Shown: one piece after another, positions 9,496 to 17,444 of the stretch
Position numbering within the stretch: position 1 is the stretch's first letter
How the letters are laid out: each line of letters starts with the position of its first letter
DNA from: an uncultured Clostridia bacterium
Lineage (GTDB): Bacteria > Bacillota > Clostridia > Oscillospirales > Acutalibacteraceae
Length of the DNA stretch: 64,000 nucleotides
Direction of reading: 5' to 3'
NCBI GenBank assembly: GCA_947598155.1
Contig: CANQFC010000003.1
Location: 186,001 to 250,000 of the forward strand
Translations under genes and position numbers: made by a program
Notes under the pieces: model-generated
Databases searched by the model: none
Told to the model about the DNA's origin: nothing
What the model saw: only the letters and a program-made list of their open reading frames with translations

Positions 9496-12012
9496 ATGGC
9501 AGAGAAACACAATCACTCTTTGGGCGAATATATACCGCTTGAAGCACAAAACATAGTAAATGTTGAAATAAACAGGGAAATGCGAAATTCTTTCCTTGAT
9601 TATTCAATGTCTGTTATTACATCAAGAGCTCTTCCCGATGTTCGCGACGGCTTAAAGCCAGTTCACAGAAGAATACTTTACACGATGTATGAAAACAGTC
9701 TTTATCCCGACAAGCCTTACCGTAAATGCGCCGATACCGTCGGTTCGGTGCTGGGGCGGTACCATCCGCACGGCGACGCCTCGGTTTACGACGCAATGGT
9801 TCGTTTGGCGCAGACCTTTTCAATGAGATATATACTCGTTGACGGGCACGGAAACTTCGGCTCCATTGACGGAGATCCGCCTGCCGCTTACCGTTATACG
9901 GAATCGAGAATGAGCAAAATTGCCCTTGAGATGCTCACAAACATTGACAGGGACACGGTTGATTTTACGACAAACTATGACGACCGTCTTAAAGAGCCCA
10001 CCGTTCTGCCGTCAAGGTACCCAAATCTTCTTGTAAACGGTTCAACGGGTATCGCGGTAGGTATGGCGACAAATATCCCCCCTCACAATATGGGCGAGGT
10101 TATTGACGGCATCTGCTGTGTAATTGACAATCCCGACGCCACGCTTGAGGAAATTATGGAACACATTAAGGGTCCCGATTTCCCGACGCAGGGCATAATT
10201 ATGGGCAAGGCGGGAATTAGAGCCGCCTACGCCACCGGCAGGGGAAAAATCACCCTCAGGGGCAGGGCGGAAATAGTTGAAAATGAGAAAAACGGAAAGT
10301 TCCAGATAATTATCACGGAGCTCCCCTATCAGGTAAACAAGGCCCGTCTTATCGAGTCGATGGCGGAGCTTCACAAGGAAAAGAAAATCGAGGGTATGTC
10401 GGATATAAACGATTACTCCTCACAGCGCGGCGGCGGCATCAGAATAGTTATTGACTTAAAGCGGGACGCAAATCCGCAGGTTATTTTAAACCAGCTTTAT
10501 CAGATGACGCAGCTTCAGATTTCCTACGGCATAATTCAGCTTGCCCTTGTAAACGGCGAGCCGAAAATCCTTACTCTTAAAGAAATAATCGAGCAGTATA
10601 TCAAATTCCAGTGCGAGGTCATTACAAGGAGAACCCGTTACGACCTTAAAAAGGCTCAGGCGAGGGAGCATATCCTTGAAGGTCTTGCAAGGGCTATTGA
10701 TATTGTTGACGATATAATTGCCACTATCCGCGCCTGCAAAGGCGGAAAGCCCGAGGCAAAGGCGGCGATTATGGAAAAATTCGATTTTGACGACCCTCAG
10801 GCGACGGCAATCGTCAATTTCCAGTTGGGACAGCTTGCAGGTCTTGAAATTAACAAAATAATCAGCGAACGGGACGAGTTAAGGCAGAAGATAAGCGAAT
10901 ACCTTGAAATTCTCTCTTCCGAGGCCAGGGTTAAGGAAATTGTAAAGACGGAGCTTTCCGCCCTTGGGCAGAAATTTGCCGACGAGAGAAAAACGGAGAT
11001 TTCAAGCGTTGCCGGCGAGGTTGACATTGAGGACCTTATCCCGGAGGAGGACTGCGTTTACACTCTTACAAAAATGGGATATATCAAACGCCAGCCCGTT
11101 TCGGTTTACACCGTTCAGAACCGAGGGGGTAAGGGAATTAAAGGTATGAGCCGCCGTGAAGAGGACATCGCGGACACAATGTTTATCGCCTCTTCACACG
11201 ATTATATACTCTTCTTTACGGACAAGGGCAAAATGTACCGCCTAAAAGGCTATGAAATTCCCGAAGGCAGCAGGAACAGCAAGGGAATGAATATTGTAAA
11301 TATTTTGCCTATAACGACTGACGAAAAAGTAACGGCAATGCTTAAAGTTCCTGATTTCGGAGAAAATAAATATTACCTTTGTATGGCGACAAAGGGCGGA
11401 GTTATTAAGAGAACAAAGCTTGACGACTACAAAAATATAAGAAAATCGGGTATTATAGCGATAAATCTTGACGAGGGCGACGAGCTTCGCTGGGTACGCC
11501 TTACCGACGGCGGGCAAAAGCTGATGGTTGCCACCCGCAACGGTATGAGCATTTGCTTTAAAGAAAGCGACGCGCGCTGCATAGGCAGAACCGCCCGCGG
11601 AGTTAAAGCAATTACGCTTGACGAAAGCGACGAGGTTGTGGGAATGATAGTATTCTCCGACAGCGGCAAGGTGCTGACCGTCAGCGAAAAGGGCTACGGC
11701 AGAAGAAGCGACGTTTCAAATTACCGCGTTCAGAACCGCGGCGGCAAGGGGCTTACGAACTATCATACGCAGCAGTACGGCAAGGTATGCGCGGTTGATA
11801 TGATTGACGAGACGAAAGACGTTATTATGATTTCATCCGACGGCATAATCATAAGGCTTTTGGCCTCGCAGATTCGAGAATGCAACAGACCCGCGAAGGG
11901 CGTTATCCTTATGAAGGTCAAAGAAGGCGAAAAGGTAGTGACAATTTCTATTGCCGAACACGAAAACGGGGAAGAGTCTGCCGAAACTCCGCCTGAGAAC
12001 ACAGCGGAATAA
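9496..12012 (+). CDS. gyrA: DNA gyrase subunit A
   Basis: GyrA carries the DNA-cleaving tyrosine and the DNA-wrapping C-terminal propeller. The catalytic residue is Tyr134 in AYRYTESRM. The quinolone-interacting helix reads [11 protein letters not shown] (89-99): the position equal to E. coli Ser83 is Ala95, while the acidic residue equal to Asp87 is kept as Asp99. The C-terminal domain has the GyrA-box-like motif [10 protein letters not shown] and a second copy [10 protein letters not shown]. At 838 residues the length is normal for Firmicutes. The acidic tail ([16 protein letters not shown]) is also common. Co-transcribed with gyrB. Confidence 0.98.
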   Translation: MAEKHNHSLGEYIPLEAQNIVNVEINREMRNSFLDYSMSVITSRALPDVRDGLKPVHRRILYTMYENSLYPDKPYRKCADTVGSVLGRYHPHGDASVYDAMVRLAQTFSMRYILVDGHGNFGSIDGDPPAAYRYTESRMSKIALEMLTNIDRDTVDFTTNYDDRLKEPTVLPSRYPNLLVNGSTGIAVGMATNIPPHNMGEVIDGICCVIDNPDATLEEIMEHIKGPDFPTQGIIMGKAGIRAAYATGRGKITLRGRAEIVENEKNGKFQIIITELPYQVNKARLIESMAELHKEKKIEGMSDINDYSSQRGGGIRIVIDLKRDANPQVILNQLYQMTQLQISYGIIQLALVNGEPKILTLKEIIEQYIKFQCEVITRRTRYDLKKAQAREHILEGLARAIDIVDDIIATIRACKGGKPEAKAAIMEKFDFDDPQATAIVNFQLGQLAGLEINKIISERDELRQKISEYLEILSSEARVKEIVKTELSALGQKFADERKTEISSVAGEVDIEDLIPEEDCVYTLTKMGYIKRQPVSVYTVQNRGGKGIKGMSRREEDIADTMFIASSHDYILFFTDKGKMYRLKGYEIPEGSRNSKGMNIVNILPITTDEKVTAMLKVPDFGENKYYLCMATKGGVIKRTKLDDYKNIRKSGIIAINLDEGDELRWVRLTDGGQKLMVATRNGMSICFKESDARCIGRTARGVKAITLDESDEVVGMIVFSDSGKVLTVSEKGYGRRSDVSNYRVQNRGGKGLTNYHTQQYGKVCAVDMIDETKDVIMISSDGIIIRLLASQIRECNRPAKGVILMKVKEGEKVVTISIAEHENGEESAETPPENTAE

Positions 12013-12137
12013 CGCTTAATATTTTCTTTAGTTAAAACTTTGTTTGAGATGTGGTAAAAATATTCACGCCCGGTTTGGCAGCAACAGGGAATTACGTGAG
12101 GATCAGACTATTGTTGCCGGAAAGGTTTAAAAACACT

Positions 12138-13457
12138 ATGGATTACGAAAAAAGAGAAGAAATGGAGCTCGGTTCCCAAAAAACAGCCGAAGCTGAAGAA
12201 TTTGAGGCGGAAACGGCGGAAGTCGAAACCGAAGCTGAAGAATTTGAGGCAGAGACGGCGGAAGTTGAAACCGAAGCTGAAAAATCTGAGACGGAAACAG
12301 CGGGGGGAACATCTGAAAACGATAAAAACGGTGTAAACGGTTCCGCCAAAAAAAAGAAAAAGAAGAAAAAACTCCTTTTCCTTATCCCCATTTGTATTAT
12401 ATTGCTGTTCGCGGTAGTCATTGCCGCTGTGTTAAATCACAAATTAGGGCTTATACACTACGGCGAAGGTCTAAGCTATACCCTTAATACGGACGAATCG
12501 TTTGTTGACGATGAAACGATAGATTTCGGCGAGATAGACGACGTAACGGGCAGCACATATAAAGAGATACTTAAAAATTGGGCGATGATGTCGGACGCTC
12601 CGAAACTCAAAAACAAGAATATAATAAATATTTTGCTTATAGGGAGCGACGCCTCAGCCGAGGAAAAAGGCCGCGCCGACGTTATGGAAAACGGCAATAC
12701 CGACGTTATGATGCTGGTTTCCGTAAATACTCAGGCAAAAACTATCAAGCTTGTTTCGTTTATGCGCGACAGCTACACATACTTAAAGGGATACGATTAT
12801 TTTGCAAAGCTCAACGCCGCCTGCTCAAAAGGCGGGCCGGCATATCTTGTCGATGTTATTGAGGATAACTATAAAATTGAAATTGACGGTTACGCAATGG
12901 TGGATTTTGACACGTTTGTTCAGTGCATTGACATTGTAGGCGGCGTAAATGTAGACGTTCCCCAAAGCGTGGGATTGAAACATCATATTCCGTACGGAGA
13001 CAACGTTTTGCTTAACGGCGACCAGGCTCTTCTTTTCTGCCGTGAAAGAAAACTGTATTCTGACGCGGACGTTTCAAGGACAAAAAATCAGCGTATGGTA
13101 ATAACAGCGCTTATAAACAAGTGTAAATCAGCCTCTGTTACAAAAATAAACAGCGTGCTTGATACAATTCTTGCGAATGTTCACACCTCTTTCCGCCGTA
13201 AGGAAGTAATAAACTATATGACAAAAGCGTTTGCCAACGGATGGGCGAATTATGCAATTTCGCAGAGAACCATGCCTACCGCCGACGCAAGGTACGGTTA
13301 TTCGGGTTCGGCTTGGATTTGGGTAGTTGATTATCCGCTTGCCGCGCAGAAATTGCAGACAGAGCTTTACGGAACAACTAACATTAAGTTAGAGGAAAAC
13401 CGCAGAACGGCCATTACGGTTATGGGCGGCTATGTTACTGAGGATAAGGGGAATTAA
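12138..13457 (+). CDS. LytR-CpsA-Psr (LCP) family cell-wall ligase
   Basis: LCP enzymes are membrane-anchored phosphotransferases that attach wall teichoic acids, capsule or other polymers to peptidoglycan. The cytoplasmic N-terminus is highly acidic and contains 14-residue repeats (EAEEFEAETAEVET), followed by a run of lysines and one transmembrane helix (LLFLIPICIILLFAVVIAAVL). The extracellular domain shows the LCP hallmarks: ILLIGSD, NTDVMMLVSVN, LVSFMRDSY, a KLNAACSKGG helix, and the Arg-rich RERKLYSDADVSRTKNQR. The start is uncertain: the ATG at 12138 follows GGAAAGG by about 12 bases; a GTG at 12051 would give a longer but less plausible N-terminus, and 12162 is also possible. The polymer attached cannot be told from sequence. 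Confidence 0.9.
   Translation: MDYEKREEMELGSQKTAEAEEFEAETAEVETEAEEFEAETAEVETEAEKSETETAGGTSENDKNGVNGSAKKKKKKKKLLFLIPICIILLFAVVIAAVLNHKLGLIHYGEGLSYTLNTDESFVDDETIDFGEIDDVTGSTYKEILKNWAMMSDAPKLKNKNIINILLIGSDASAEEKGRADVMENGNTDVMMLVSVNTQAKTIKLVSFMRDSYTYLKGYDYFAKLNAACSKGGPAYLVDVIEDNYKIEIDGYAMVDFDTFVQCIDIVGGVNVDVPQSVGLKHHIPYGDNVLLNGDQALLFCRERKLYSDADVSRTKNQRMVITALINKCKSASVTKINSVLDTILANVHTSFRRKEVINYMTKAFANGWANYAISQRTMPTADARYGYSGSAWIWVVDYPLAAQKLQTELYGTTNIKLEENRRTAITVMGGYVTEDKGN
12189..12305 (+). repeat. 42-bp coding tandem repeat inside the LCP gene
   Basis: Two nearly identical 42-base units (12189-12230, 12231-12272) and a third, diverged partial unit encode the acidic EAEEFEAETAEVET repeat. The copies differ at only a few bases, which points to recent expansion. 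Confidence 0.85.
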
Positions 13458-13469
13458 GGAGGTCTTTTA

Positions 13470-14570
13470 ATGGACTTTAACCCTAACGGACAATTTAATC
13501 AAAACGAAAATATGAATGGGCAGAATACGGATTTTAACGGTTTTAACAGGCCCGCGCACAATACTCCGCCGTATAATTTTGGAGTGCCTCGGTATATTTT
13601 AGATCCCCGTGAGGAGCAAAAGAAAAACGACAAAAAAATCCTTAAAACAATGGGGTTTTCGTTTGGCATAGCGATAATACTGTATTTTGTATTATCAACG
13701 GCGTTTGCGGCGTCTTTAATTGTTCTCTCAAACTTTTTCCCGTCTGTTGCCGAGTTTTTAAACAGCTCGACCGGCGAATACGCTTTACAGGGATTTATGT
13801 CGGTGTTTTTTATCGGAGCGCCGTTCCTGCTCTCTTACTCGATACTAAGGTCAAAAAAATATGTCGGAATTCTGCCTTTCGGCACAGCGTACAACAAAAA
13901 AGCCGCTGTAAGTCTTACAATGTTTTTTGCACCGATCGTGCTTATTTCCACGGTAATAATAAATCTTATTTCATCAATATTTCAGAGTATGGCAGGCGTA
14001 TCATTTGAAAGCGGTATAGATGATTTGACCGCCGAGGGGCCGATTGGCGCGGTTATGCTTACCTTTACTCTGGCCGTTATTCCCGCGGTTGTGGAGGAAT
14101 TTTGTATAAGAGGCGTTGTGCTTCAGCCGCTGCGCAGGTACGGCGACAAATTCGCGATAGTGATGTCTGCCGTAATATTTTCAATTCTTCACGGCAATAT
14201 GGTACAAATCCCGTACACCCTCGTCGCGGGGATATACTTCGGCTACCTTTGCATAGCGACGGGCAGTCTTTGGCCGTCAATAGTCCTTCACTTTGTTAAC
14301 AATATGTTTTCGGTTATTCAGTTGACGGTATTAAGCAATTTCGGCGAAACGGCGGGCGCCGTCTCGGTTGTTGTAATGTTCGCCGTGCTTATTGCCGTGG
14401 GAATCGCAGGCGGAATAATATTTTTCAATATGGGTTATAAAACAAAGCTCAAAAGCGGCGTTGACACCTTAAAAACAGATGAGAAGGTAATTTCTGTTCT
14501 TAAAAGCCCGGCTATGATAATCGCGATAATATTTATGCTTATTAGTACATTGATGAGCATCAATTTTTAA
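13470..14570 (+). CDS. CPBP-family intramembrane metalloprotease
   Basis: Members of the CPBP (CAAX protease and bacteriocin-processing) family are multi-pass membrane glutamyl proteases. The conserved motifs are present: VEEFCIRG with the paired glutamates, then SAVIFSILHGN with the second-motif histidine, then VLHFVNNMF. The 366-residue protein has an Asn-rich hydrophilic N-terminus (about 1-55) and around eight hydrophobic segments. It has a strong AAGGAGG site and follows the LCP gene by 12 bases, so the two are probably one transcript. The substrate is unknown; prenyl-protein processing, bacteriocin immunity and anti-sigma factor cleavage have all been described in the family. Confidence 0.88.
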   Translation: MDFNPNGQFNQNENMNGQNTDFNGFNRPAHNTPPYNFGVPRYILDPREEQKKNDKKILKTMGFSFGIAIILYFVLSTAFAASLIVLSNFFPSVAEFLNSSTGEYALQGFMSVFFIGAPFLLSYSILRSKKYVGILPFGTAYNKKAAVSLTMFFAPIVLISTVIINLISSIFQSMAGVSFESGIDDLTAEGPIGAVMLTFTLAVIPAVVEEFCIRGVVLQPLRRYGDKFAIVMSAVIFSILHGNMVQIPYTLVAGIYFGYLCIATGSLWPSIVLHFVNNMFSVIQLTVLSNFGETAGAVSVVVMFAVLIAVGIAGGIIFFNMGYKTKLKSGVDTLKTDEKVISVLKSPAMIIAIIFMLISTLMSINF

Positions 14571-14576
14571 AGCGCT

Positions 14577-15032
14577 ATGGAAAAAGAAGATTTTATGAGA
14601 TACGCGCTGGGGCTCGCCTCTTTAAGCTCGGCTGAGGGCGAAGTGCCCGTGGGCGCAGTGGTTGTATGCGACGGTAAAATCGTCGGCGAGGGTAGGAACC
14701 GCCGCGAAACGGTGAAAAACGCGCTTCACCATGCGGAAATTGAAGCGATAAATTCCGCGTGTGAGTCATTGGGCGGCTGGCGGCTGTGGAAATGCGATTT
14801 GTACGTTACTTTAGAGCCGTGCCCTATGTGCGCAGGCGCTATAATAAATTCAAGAATTAAAAACGTATATTTTGGCGCGCCCGACCCAAAAAACGGAGCC
14901 GTTATATCAAAAGCTCGGCTTTTTGACGTCGACTTTACACATAAACCGCAATTTGAGGGAGGAATCCTTGAAAGCGAATGTTCTGAAATTTTGACCTCTT
15001 TTTTTAAAAATTTAAGGGAAAGCAAACGGTAA
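14577..15032 (+). CDS. tadA: tRNA-specific adenosine deaminase TadA
   Basis: TadA converts adenosine 34 to inosine in tRNA-Arg(ACG). The zinc-binding deaminase motifs are visible: HHAEIEAI with the catalytic glutamate and EPCPMCAGAI with both cysteines. The 151-residue length is normal. It starts six bases after the CPBP gene with only a weak ribosome-binding site, which suggests coupling. mnmE, another tRNA-modifying gene, follows. Confidence 0.95.
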   Translation: MEKEDFMRYALGLASLSSAEGEVPVGAVVVCDGKIVGEGRNRRETVKNALHHAEIEAINSACESLGGWRLWKCDLYVTLEPCPMCAGAIINSRIKNVYFGAPDPKNGAVISKARLFDVDFTHKPQFEGGILESECSEILTSFFKNLRESKR

Positions 15033-15044
15033 GCAGGTGTTTTG

Positions 15045-16406
15045 ATGAGTACAATTGCGGCAATTTCAACGGGAATGGCTGCCGGCGGTATAGGCATTGT
15101 ACGTATTTCCGGGGAAAACGCAATAAAAATCGCAGACAGCATTTTCAGTTCGGTAAGCGGCAAAAAAATTGCCGATATACCGGGCTACTGCGCGTTGTAC
15201 GGAAAAGCCGTCGACGGCGGCGATGTGCTTGACACGGTGATAGCGCTTCTTTTCAGAGCGCCGAAAAGCTATACCGGCGAAGACGTTGTGGAAATTTCCT
15301 GTCACGGCGGACTGTATGTGACAAAACGGGTGTTAAGAGCCGCCCTTTCCGCAGGCGCCGTTCCCGCGCAGGCGGGAGAGTTTACGAAACGGGCCTTCCT
15401 CAACGGGAAAATGGATTTAACAGGCGCCGAATCCGTAATGAACATAATATCGGCGCAAGGCGAGGAGGCCGAAAAAATAGCCCTCGGAATATTAGAAGGC
15501 GGGCTTTTTAAGGAGATAAAAAAAATCAGCGATAAACTGCTTTACGATATGGCGCTTTTGTCTGCTTGGGTGGATTATCCTTATGAAGAAATTGAGGAAC
15601 TTTCAAGCGAAAATCTCGGCGGCGACATTCGCTTTGCCGTTAAAAGCCTTGAAAAGTTAATAAATAACTATGACGCGGGAAAAATAATTATAGAAGGCGT
15701 AGACGCGGCGATAGTCGGCAAGCCTAATGTGGGTAAATCCACGCTGATGAATCTTCTTTCGGGAACAGACCGCTCAATCGTTACTGAAATTGAGGGCACA
15801 ACGCGCGACATTGTTGAGGATACCGTGACGCTCGGCGGGGTAGTTCTGCGCCTTTCGGACACGGCCGGCGTTAGGCAGACAGATGACGCTGTTGAGAGCA
15901 TCGGCGTGGAAAGAGCCGTTAAACGCCTTGAAAACGCGCAACTTGTGCTGGCGGTTTTCGACGCAAGCAGACCTCTTTCCGATGATGACAGGCGGTTGAT
16001 TTCCCTTTGCAGAGGCAAAAGGGCGATAGGAATAATAAACAAAACCGATTTAGTTAAAAATTATCTAACAGATGAATTAAAAGATAATTTTGAAAAGTTA
16101 GTTTTTATCTCAGCAAAAACCGGCGAGGGAAAAGACGATTTAACAAATGCCGTTGAGTCGGTTCTCGGCACGGCGAATTTCGACCCGGGCGTCGCCGCTT
16201 TAATAAACGAGCGCCAGCTTGGCTGCTGTAAAGACGCTCTTAAGGCATTAAACGAGGCCGAGGACGCGCTTTTTTCGGGGCTTACTATGGACGCAGTAAC
16301 CGTCTGTCTTGACAGCGCGGTTGAAAATTTGCTCGCGTTGACAGGTGAAAAAGCGACCGAGTCGGTAGTAAATGAAATATTTGCACATTTCTGTGTAGGA
16401 AAATAA
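15045..16406 (+). CDS. mnmE: tRNA modification GTPase MnmE (TrmE)
   Basis: MnmE with MnmG (GidA) makes the 5-aminomethyl-type modification at wobble uridine 34 and uses 5,10-methylene-THF. The protein has the N-terminal folate-binding domain (starting STIAAIST), a helical domain, an inserted G domain with GKPNVGKST, DTAGVRQT and NKTD, and the C-terminal FCVGK equivalent of the conserved C(I/L)GK cysteine motif. The start is the ATG at 15045, eight bases after AGGTG; the TTG just before it is less likely. In many Firmicutes mnmE lies left of the origin with jag; here it is about 12 kb to the right. Confidence 0.96.
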   Translation: MSTIAAISTGMAAGGIGIVRISGENAIKIADSIFSSVSGKKIADIPGYCALYGKAVDGGDVLDTVIALLFRAPKSYTGEDVVEISCHGGLYVTKRVLRAALSAGAVPAQAGEFTKRAFLNGKMDLTGAESVMNIISAQGEEAEKIALGILEGGLFKEIKKISDKLLYDMALLSAWVDYPYEEIEELSSENLGGDIRFAVKSLEKLINNYDAGKIIIEGVDAAIVGKPNVGKSTLMNLLSGTDRSIVTEIEGTTRDIVEDTVTLGGVVLRLSDTAGVRQTDDAVESIGVERAVKRLENAQLVLAVFDASRPLSDDDRRLISLCRGKRAIGIINKTDLVKNYLTDELKDNFEKLVFISAKTGEGKDDLTNAVESVLGTANFDPGVAALINERQLGCCKDALKALNEAEDALFSGLTMDAVTVCLDSAVENLLALTGEKATESVVNEIFAHFCVGK

Positions 16407-16420
16407 AGGAGATTTTTGAT

Positions 16421-17236
16421 ATGGATTGTAACGGTAATTGCAGCGCTTGTTCGGAGAATTGCGGCAACAAAGAAAAGCAGGATTTACACATTCCGCTTAA
16501 TGAAATGAGCAGTGTAAAAAAGGTCATAGCGGTTGTCAGCGGTAAGGGCGGGGTAGGCAAAAGCCTTGTTACGTCTATGCTTGCCGTTACCGCGCAGACC
16601 ATGGGCAAGCAGGCGGCAGTGCTTGACGCCGACGTTACAGGTCCCTCGATTCCGCAGGGCTTTGGCATTCACGGCAACGCCGAGGGCGATGAAACGGGGC
16701 TTTACCCAAGAGAATCACGCCTCGGGGTGCGCATAATGAGCGTCAATTTACTTCTTGAAAAAGAGGATCAGCCGGTCGTTTGGCGCGGCCCCGTTATTTC
16801 GGGACTTATTCACCAATTTTGGCAGGAGGTAGTTTGGGGCGATGTAGACTATATGTTTGTCGATATGCCTCCCGGAACGGGCGACGTTCCGCTCACTGTT
16901 TTTCAGAGCTTGCCCGTTGACGGAATAATTATTGTCACAACTCCGCAGGACCTTGTCACAATGATTGTAAAAAAAGCCGTGAATATGGCAAAAATGATGA
17001 ACATTCCGATACTCGGCATAATCGAAAATATGAGTTATTACGAGTGCCCGGACTGCGGTAAAAAGCACAGCATTTTCGGTGAAAGCAAGCTTGACGACGT
17101 TGCGCGGGAAATGGATGTTCCCGTTCTCGCAAAACTTCCGATAAACCCCAAAAACGCAAATTTAGTTGACAAAGGCGCTATTGAGCTTTGCGAGGAAAAG
17201 CAATTTGAGAGTATTATTAAGCGCTTAGAGGATTAA
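16421..17236 (+). CDS. Mrp/NBP35-type P-loop ATPase (ApbC-like Fe-S carrier)
   Basis: Proteins of the Mrp family bind and deliver Fe-S clusters. The deviant Walker A is GKGGVGKS (about 41-48), followed by DADVTGPSIPQGFG and DMPPGTGD, all typical. The C-terminal CPDC pair (YYECPDCGKKH) binds the bridging cluster of the dimer. Unusually for short bacterial Mrp, the first residues are MDCNGNCSACSENCGN, with four cysteines at 3, 7, 10 and 14 that could hold a second cluster, as the N-terminal cluster of eukaryotic Nbp35 does. AAGGAG precedes the start. Last gene of this rightward run. Confidence 0.92.
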   Translation: MDCNGNCSACSENCGNKEKQDLHIPLNEMSSVKKVIAVVSGKGGVGKSLVTSMLAVTAQTMGKQAAVLDADVTGPSIPQGFGIHGNAEGDETGLYPRESRLGVRIMSVNLLLEKEDQPVVWRGPVISGLIHQFWQEVVWGDVDYMFVDMPPGTGDVPLTVFQSLPVDGIIIVTTPQDLVTMIVKKAVNMAKMMNIPILGIIENMSYYECPDCGKKHSIFGESKLDDVAREMDVPVLAKLPINPKNANLVDKGAIELCEEKQFESIIKRLED

Positions 17237-17284
17237 ACTCGCTCAATCGTCAACACTTCGGAAAATAAAGTTTTTATGAACGTA

Positions 17285-17316
17285 AAACCTCATTGCGTCA
17301 ATTCGCAATGAGGTTT
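17285..17316. repeat. Perfect 13-bp inverted repeat between convergent mrp and spoIIE
   Basis: AAACCTCATTGCG (17285-17297) and its complement (17304-17316) flank a 6-base loop. Each arm ends in TTT on its own strand, so it may act as a weak terminator in both directions. Confidence 0.55.
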
Positions 17317-17341
17317 AAAAAAACTTTCTGTTATAGGGCTT

Positions 17342-17377
17342 ACAGTCATAGATTGTTTTTGTCTACGACTGTTTTTT
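17342..17377 (+). terminator. Rho-independent terminator after mrp
   Basis: ACAGTC-A-TAGA (17342-17352) pairs with TCTA-C-GACTGT (17362-17372), one mismatch, followed by a T run (17372-17377). Confidence 0.75.
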
Positions 17378-17444
17378 GACGGTAGTTAATTTTTGTCTGC
17401 GGGCTGTATTCAATCGGCTTAGCTTTTGATTTTTGTTATCGGTT

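Noticed and set aside
12051-12137. Longer N-terminus of the LCP protein from a GTG start
   Set aside because: No ribosome-binding site, and the added residues do not resemble LCP N-termini; the ATG at 12138 is better placed.
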